Assembly: GCA_041484195.1 (NCBI GenBank)
Contig: JBGPHC010000011.1
Coordinates: 59,499 to 123,498 of the forward strand
Direction: 5' to 3'
DNA length: 64,000 bases
From: PSRI01 sp041484195
GTDB lineage: Bacteria; Bacteroidota; Bacteroidia; Chitinophagales; Chitinophagaceae
Both the position numbers and the translations under genes were made by a program. Of the stretch, positions 62,734 through 64,000 are shown piece by piece. The notes under the pieces are model-generated. The model searched no databases. It was given only the letters and a program-made list of their open reading frames with translations, and was not told the DNA's origin. The first letter of the stretch is position 1; the number at the start of each line of letters is the position of its first letter.

Positions 62734-63570
62734 TCAGGACACCCAATTTACCAGTTTCCCGATGGGTTCGATCAGGATCTGGATTTCGTCACGGCTTTGG
62801 AGTGTGAAATCATTTTCGGGTACCAGACAGGTGCCTGTCATGAGGAAGACGCCCTGTGGAAAACTTGATTCCCTGAACAAATATTCAACCAACTCGGAAT
62901 GATTTCTTTTCATCTGGCTGATAAGAGTCCTGCCTTCATACAGCACATTTCCATTGCGGAAGATTTGAATGGCAATTTCAGTTGATGGTGAAATGGGTTT
63001 CGATGCAATATAAAGGCAGGGTCCCAGGGCAGCGGAACGGTCATATACTTTTGCCTGCGGAAGATACAGAGGGTTCTCACCCTCAATGCTACGCGAACTC
63101 ATGTCGTTTCCAATGGTATAACCAACAATATTTCCTTTAGACGTGATGAAGAGGGTGAGTTCAGGTTCAGGAACATTCCAGCTGGAATCCTTCCTGATAT
63201 TAACGGGTTCATCAGGACCGGAAACGCGATGGGCCGTAGCCTTAAAAAACAATTCCGGTCTTTCGGCTTCATATACTTTATCATAGAATGTGGCGGCGCC
63301 GGACTCCCTGGACTCCTCCATCCTCGCCGTTTTGCTGCGCAGGTAGGTTACCCCGGCAGCCCAGACTTCCTGCGTGCCGATTGGAGCAAGGATCTTTTTC
63401 CGGCTGAGCCATTCACTGTCGCCCTGAGATTGAAGGTTGTTTATTTCGGAGTTCAGCAAGTCAAATAAATTATCCCTGTTTATGAAGCGATCCCAATCCT
63501 TTTCAGCGGGAATATAGCAGCGGTCTTCGTGTAAAATCACGGGCCCTTCTGAAGTCTTGTAGAGTTTCAT
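62734..63570 (-). CDS. fumarylacetoacetate hydrolase family enzyme
   Basis: A 278-residue cytoplasmic enzyme of the FAH superfamily. The metal-binding glutamates lie in NVPEPELTLFI, and the conserved GYTIGNDMSSRSIEGENPLY and YDRSAALGPCLYIA segments are intact. The stretch VWAAGVTYLRSKTARMEESR is typical of the subgroup containing 2-dehydro-3-deoxy-D-arabinonate dehydratase (AraD1/XylX), so a role in oxidative pentose breakdown is possible. 2-keto-acid hydratase or isomerase activity is the alternative. No other genes of such a pathway are next to it in the window. Confidence 0.87.
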   Translation of the reverse strand: MKLYKTSEGPVILHEDRCYIPAEKDWDRFINRDNLFDLLNSEINNLQSQGDSEWLSRKKILAPIGTQEVWAAGVTYLRSKTARMEESRESGAATFYDKVYEAERPELFFKATAHRVSGPDEPVNIRKDSSWNVPEPELTLFITSKGNIVGYTIGNDMSSRSIEGENPLYLPQAKVYDRSAALGPCLYIASKPISPSTEIAIQIFRNGNVLYEGRTLISQMKRNHSELVEYLFRESSFPQGVFLMTGTCLVPENDFTLQSRDEIQILIEPIGKLVNWVS

Positions 63571-63675
63571 AACGAATGATTGATTTCAATATCCGGGAAT
63601 CACCCGGGGAAACATAGAATTTTTTGAAGCAATCAATGATCGGCCTGGGCCTAACCCTATTTGGCCCGATTCATA

Positions 63676-64000
63676 CTATTTTGAAATTATTAATTTATTG
63701 TTTTCCCTGAATGCTGGTTTTGAACTTTCATGATCATAAGGAACGAGTGCTTCATTGTTTCTGGCAAACAATAATACCTGCCTGTTTCCTATTTTGAGAT
63801 CGCTTATATCTCTAACCTGCCCCTTAATGAGGATGCCGCTCTGTGGTGCCGGTATGGGGAGGAAGCCTCCTTTACCGTCTCCTTTGAGCAGCAGGCCATA
63901 GCTCGCGTCGTAGATCCCCACCTCAGGTTTGGACTGGTAAAAATTACCGCCCAGTACGATATCTGCCTTGCCGTCCCCGTCCAGGTCTTTCACCACGATC
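63676..64000 (-). CDS. FG-GAP/VCBS repeat protein, C-terminal end (partial)
   Basis: Only the last 107 or so residues are inside the window; the frame continues past base 64000. VKDLDGDGKADIVLGGNFYQ is a typical calcium-binding FG-GAP/VCBS repeat (D-x-D-G-D-G-x-x-D), followed by GLLLKGDGKGGFLPIPA from the next blade. In Bacteroidota such C-termini belong to large exported proteins of the ASPIC/UnbV-type group, often linked to SusC/SusD systems. The start and full architecture cannot be seen. Confidence 0.82.
   Translation of the reverse strand, partial: IVVKDLDGDGKADIVLGGNFYQSKPEVGIYDASYGLLLKGDGKGGFLPIPAPQSGILIKGQVRDISDLKIGNRQVLLFARNNEALVPYDHESSKPAFRENNKLIISK

Overview
The window looks like chromosome of a Bacteroidota bacterium, most likely Chitinophagaceae or a close relative. 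Seen in the sequence: type IX secretion (T9SS) sorting domains of both kinds (a YPNP-type tail and a gliding-motility-type tail), a PorP/SprF-type outer-membrane partner, DUF4270 and Kelch surface lipoproteins, many signal peptides ending in AQ, sparse Shine-Dalgarno sequences, and a few TTTG/TAnnTTTG-like promoter boxes. No rRNA, tRNA, CRISPR array or transposase was seen.

Layout. 1-7014: a leftward housekeeping and envelope block (VWA surface protein, hypoxanthine phosphoribosyltransferase, GH73/LysM glucosaminidase, O-methyltransferase, LOG-family protein, sodium:solute symporter). 7311-11594: a second LOG protein, a small beta-barrel, a GlcD-like FAD oxidase, and a helical secreted protein preceded by a regular four-half-site operator array. 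11671-14598: uxaB-uxaC hexuronate catabolism. 14695-19557: a PorP/SprF protein and its large T9SS cargo. 19613-21907: recG. 21979-27308: a GT-C-like membrane protein divergent from a tightly overlapped UbiA-DprE1-DprE2-HAD operon that matches the polyprenyl-phosphoryl-D-arabinose pathway known from mycobacteria. 27305-32518: a giant esterase/PKD/beta-helix T9SS protein.

32999-57141 is an exopolysaccharide locus. Its leftward arm (33770-40184) holds three family-2 glycosyltransferases, a polysaccharide deacetylase, a priming sugar transferase with a receiver-like N-terminus, and a stand-alone CheY-like regulator. Its rightward arm holds a 2,323-residue T9SS esterase/adhesin, then after a strong terminator a Wzz/Wzc-like protein with degenerate ATPase motifs, two acyltransferases, a Wzx-type flippase, a GT-B glycosyltransferase, a 34-residue membrane peptide, a Wzy/ligase and a half-length TolC-like protein. 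No Wza-type export protein is visible.

57307-64000: a FadL-like barrel with a DUF4270 lipoprotein, divergent from a Kelch lipoprotein plus DUF4907-like protein; a LytTR regulator; a fumarylacetoacetate-hydrolase-family enzyme; and the end of an FG-GAP/VCBS protein cut by the window edge.

The parts most worth following up are the arabinose-lipid operon with its adjacent GT-C protein, the export and control oddities of the exopolysaccharide locus, an unrecognised module repeated three times in the giant adhesin, and the operator array at 10041-10078.
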